A DNA stretch of 64,000 nucleotides from Azospirillum brasilense (GTDB lineage Bacteria; Pseudomonadota; Alphaproteobacteria; Azospirillales; Azospirillaceae). A model generated the notes under the pieces. That model worked only from the letters and a program-made list of their open reading frames with translations. It was not told the DNA's origin and did not search any database. Both the position numbers and the translations under genes were made by a program. Shown here piece after piece: positions 63,493 through 64,000 of this stretch. The stretch's first letter is position 1. Every line of letters starts with the position of its first letter. The stretch is from contig NZ_CP059449.1 of NCBI RefSeq assembly GCF_022023855.1, positions 310,001 to 374,000 on the forward strand, in the 5' to 3' direction.

Positions 63493-64000
63493 TCACACGC
63501 CGCTCGTCACCCCCTTGGTGGGCGCCGCACCCGGCGGGTGCATGGCGCCGTCGTACCTCGGCTTGGCGCGCTCCTCCGCCGCCGGTTCCCGGATCCGGAA
63601 CCAGGCGACGTAGAGTGCCGGCAGGAAGAGCAGCGTCAGCAGGGTCGCCACGATCAGGCCGCCGATGATCGCGTAGGCCATGGGACCCCAGAACACCTCC
63701 GGCGCGATGGGGATCATGCCCAGGCTGGCCGCCGCCGCCGTCAGCAGGATCGGCCGCACCCGGTGCATGGTGGCGTTGATGACGGCGTCCCAGGGATGCT
63801 CCCCGGCCTCCAGATGCTCGTCGATCTGGGCAATCATGATGACCGAGTTGCGGACGATCATGCCGATCAGCGCGACCACGCCCAGAATGGCGACGAAGCC
63901 CAGCGGCGTGCCGGTCGGCAGCAGCGCCGCGACGACGCCGATCAGGCCGAGCGGCGCCACGCTGATGACCAGGAACAGCTTCTGGAAGCTTTGCAGCTGG
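63493..64000 (-). CDS. RND efflux transporter permease, C-terminal part
   Basis: The last roughly 165 residues of an AcrB/HAE-type or heavy-metal RND pump, cut by the window edge. Visible blocks are LGVVALIGMIVRNSVIMIAQ, ATMHRVRPILLTAAAASLGM and YAIIGGLIVATLLTLLFLPA, corresponding to TM10-TM12. The C-terminal tail is Pro/Gly-rich. Substrate class cannot be decided from this part. Confidence 0.93.
   Translation of the reverse strand, partial: QLQSFQKLFLVISVAPLGLIGVVAALLPTGTPLGFVAILGVVALIGMIVRNSVIMIAQIDEHLEAGEHPWDAVINATMHRVRPILLTAAAASLGMIPIAPEVFWGPMAYAIIGGLIVATLLTLLFLPALYVAWFRIREPAAEERAKPRYDGAMHPPGAAPTKGVTSGV

Overview
The window reads as the chromosome or a large replicon of a high-GC alphaproteobacterium, most probably Azospirillum or a close relative in the Rhodospirillales. 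The reasons are a B12-dependent ribonucleotide reductase, a DUF3035/BamF-type lipoprotein, paired M16 peptidases, the codon bias, and a Rhizobium-style leaderless aromatic leader peptide. Genus is inferred from gene content, not from a marker gene. I saw no rRNA, tRNA or CRISPR array.

Region 1 (1-19,070) is ordinary core genome: nrdJ (truncated by the window edge) with candidate NrdR boxes, a PRC-barrel protein, bacteriohemerythrin, a DUF6352 protein, an alpha/beta hydrolase, RlpA, an SDR, a PhaJ-type hydratase, ribF, pyrE, ileS, lspA, a BamF-like lipoprotein, two M16 peptidases and pgi. Region 2 (19,070-24,950) is less ordinary: two hypothetical proteins carrying an SLSP motif, an orphan FWYRWY leader peptide with a full attenuator but no biosynthetic gene behind it, a pepsin-like two-motif aspartic protease whose ribosome-binding site lies in a 10-bp hairpin, and mutL broken by two compensating frameshifts.

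Region 3 (24,951-39,567) is a 14.6-kb island inserted exactly at the mutL stop codon. Its ends are inverted repeats with an 18/18 identical core, each end carries further degenerate copies of the same 18-mer, and both flanks carry the direct repeat TAGATT. No transposase matching these ends was seen inside, only two IS5-family elements, both frame-disrupted at poly-G runs. The cargo is six co-directional genes facing a divergent LuxR-family regulator: an animal-type heme peroxidase, a membrane protein, a lipoprotein, a membrane protein with a duplicated domain, a DyP-type peroxidase and a cytochrome P450 lacking the acid-alcohol pair. This three-hemoprotein cluster is my best candidate for an undescribed system. 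It recalls fungal Ppo/linoleate diol synthases, where a heme peroxidase and a P450 are fused to make oxylipins, but that link is inference.

Region 4 (39,600-51,650) starts with a LysR regulator divergent from an MFS exporter and an SDR. An IS1380-like remnant follows, then a complete acetoin catabolism operon (acoX-acoA-acoB-acoC-reductase-small ORF-lipA). That operon has a near-consensus sigma-54 promoter, an upstream inverted-repeat activator site, and the activator gene acoR. Region 5 (51,670-64,000) has a hybrid histidine kinase, a MepA-type endopeptidase, a sugar(-acid) catabolic locus (TIM-barrel epimerase and GntR regulator divergent from a DctPQM TRAP transporter and two dehydrogenases, with a 28-bp operator candidate), an AI-2E family permease and the C-terminus of an RND pump.
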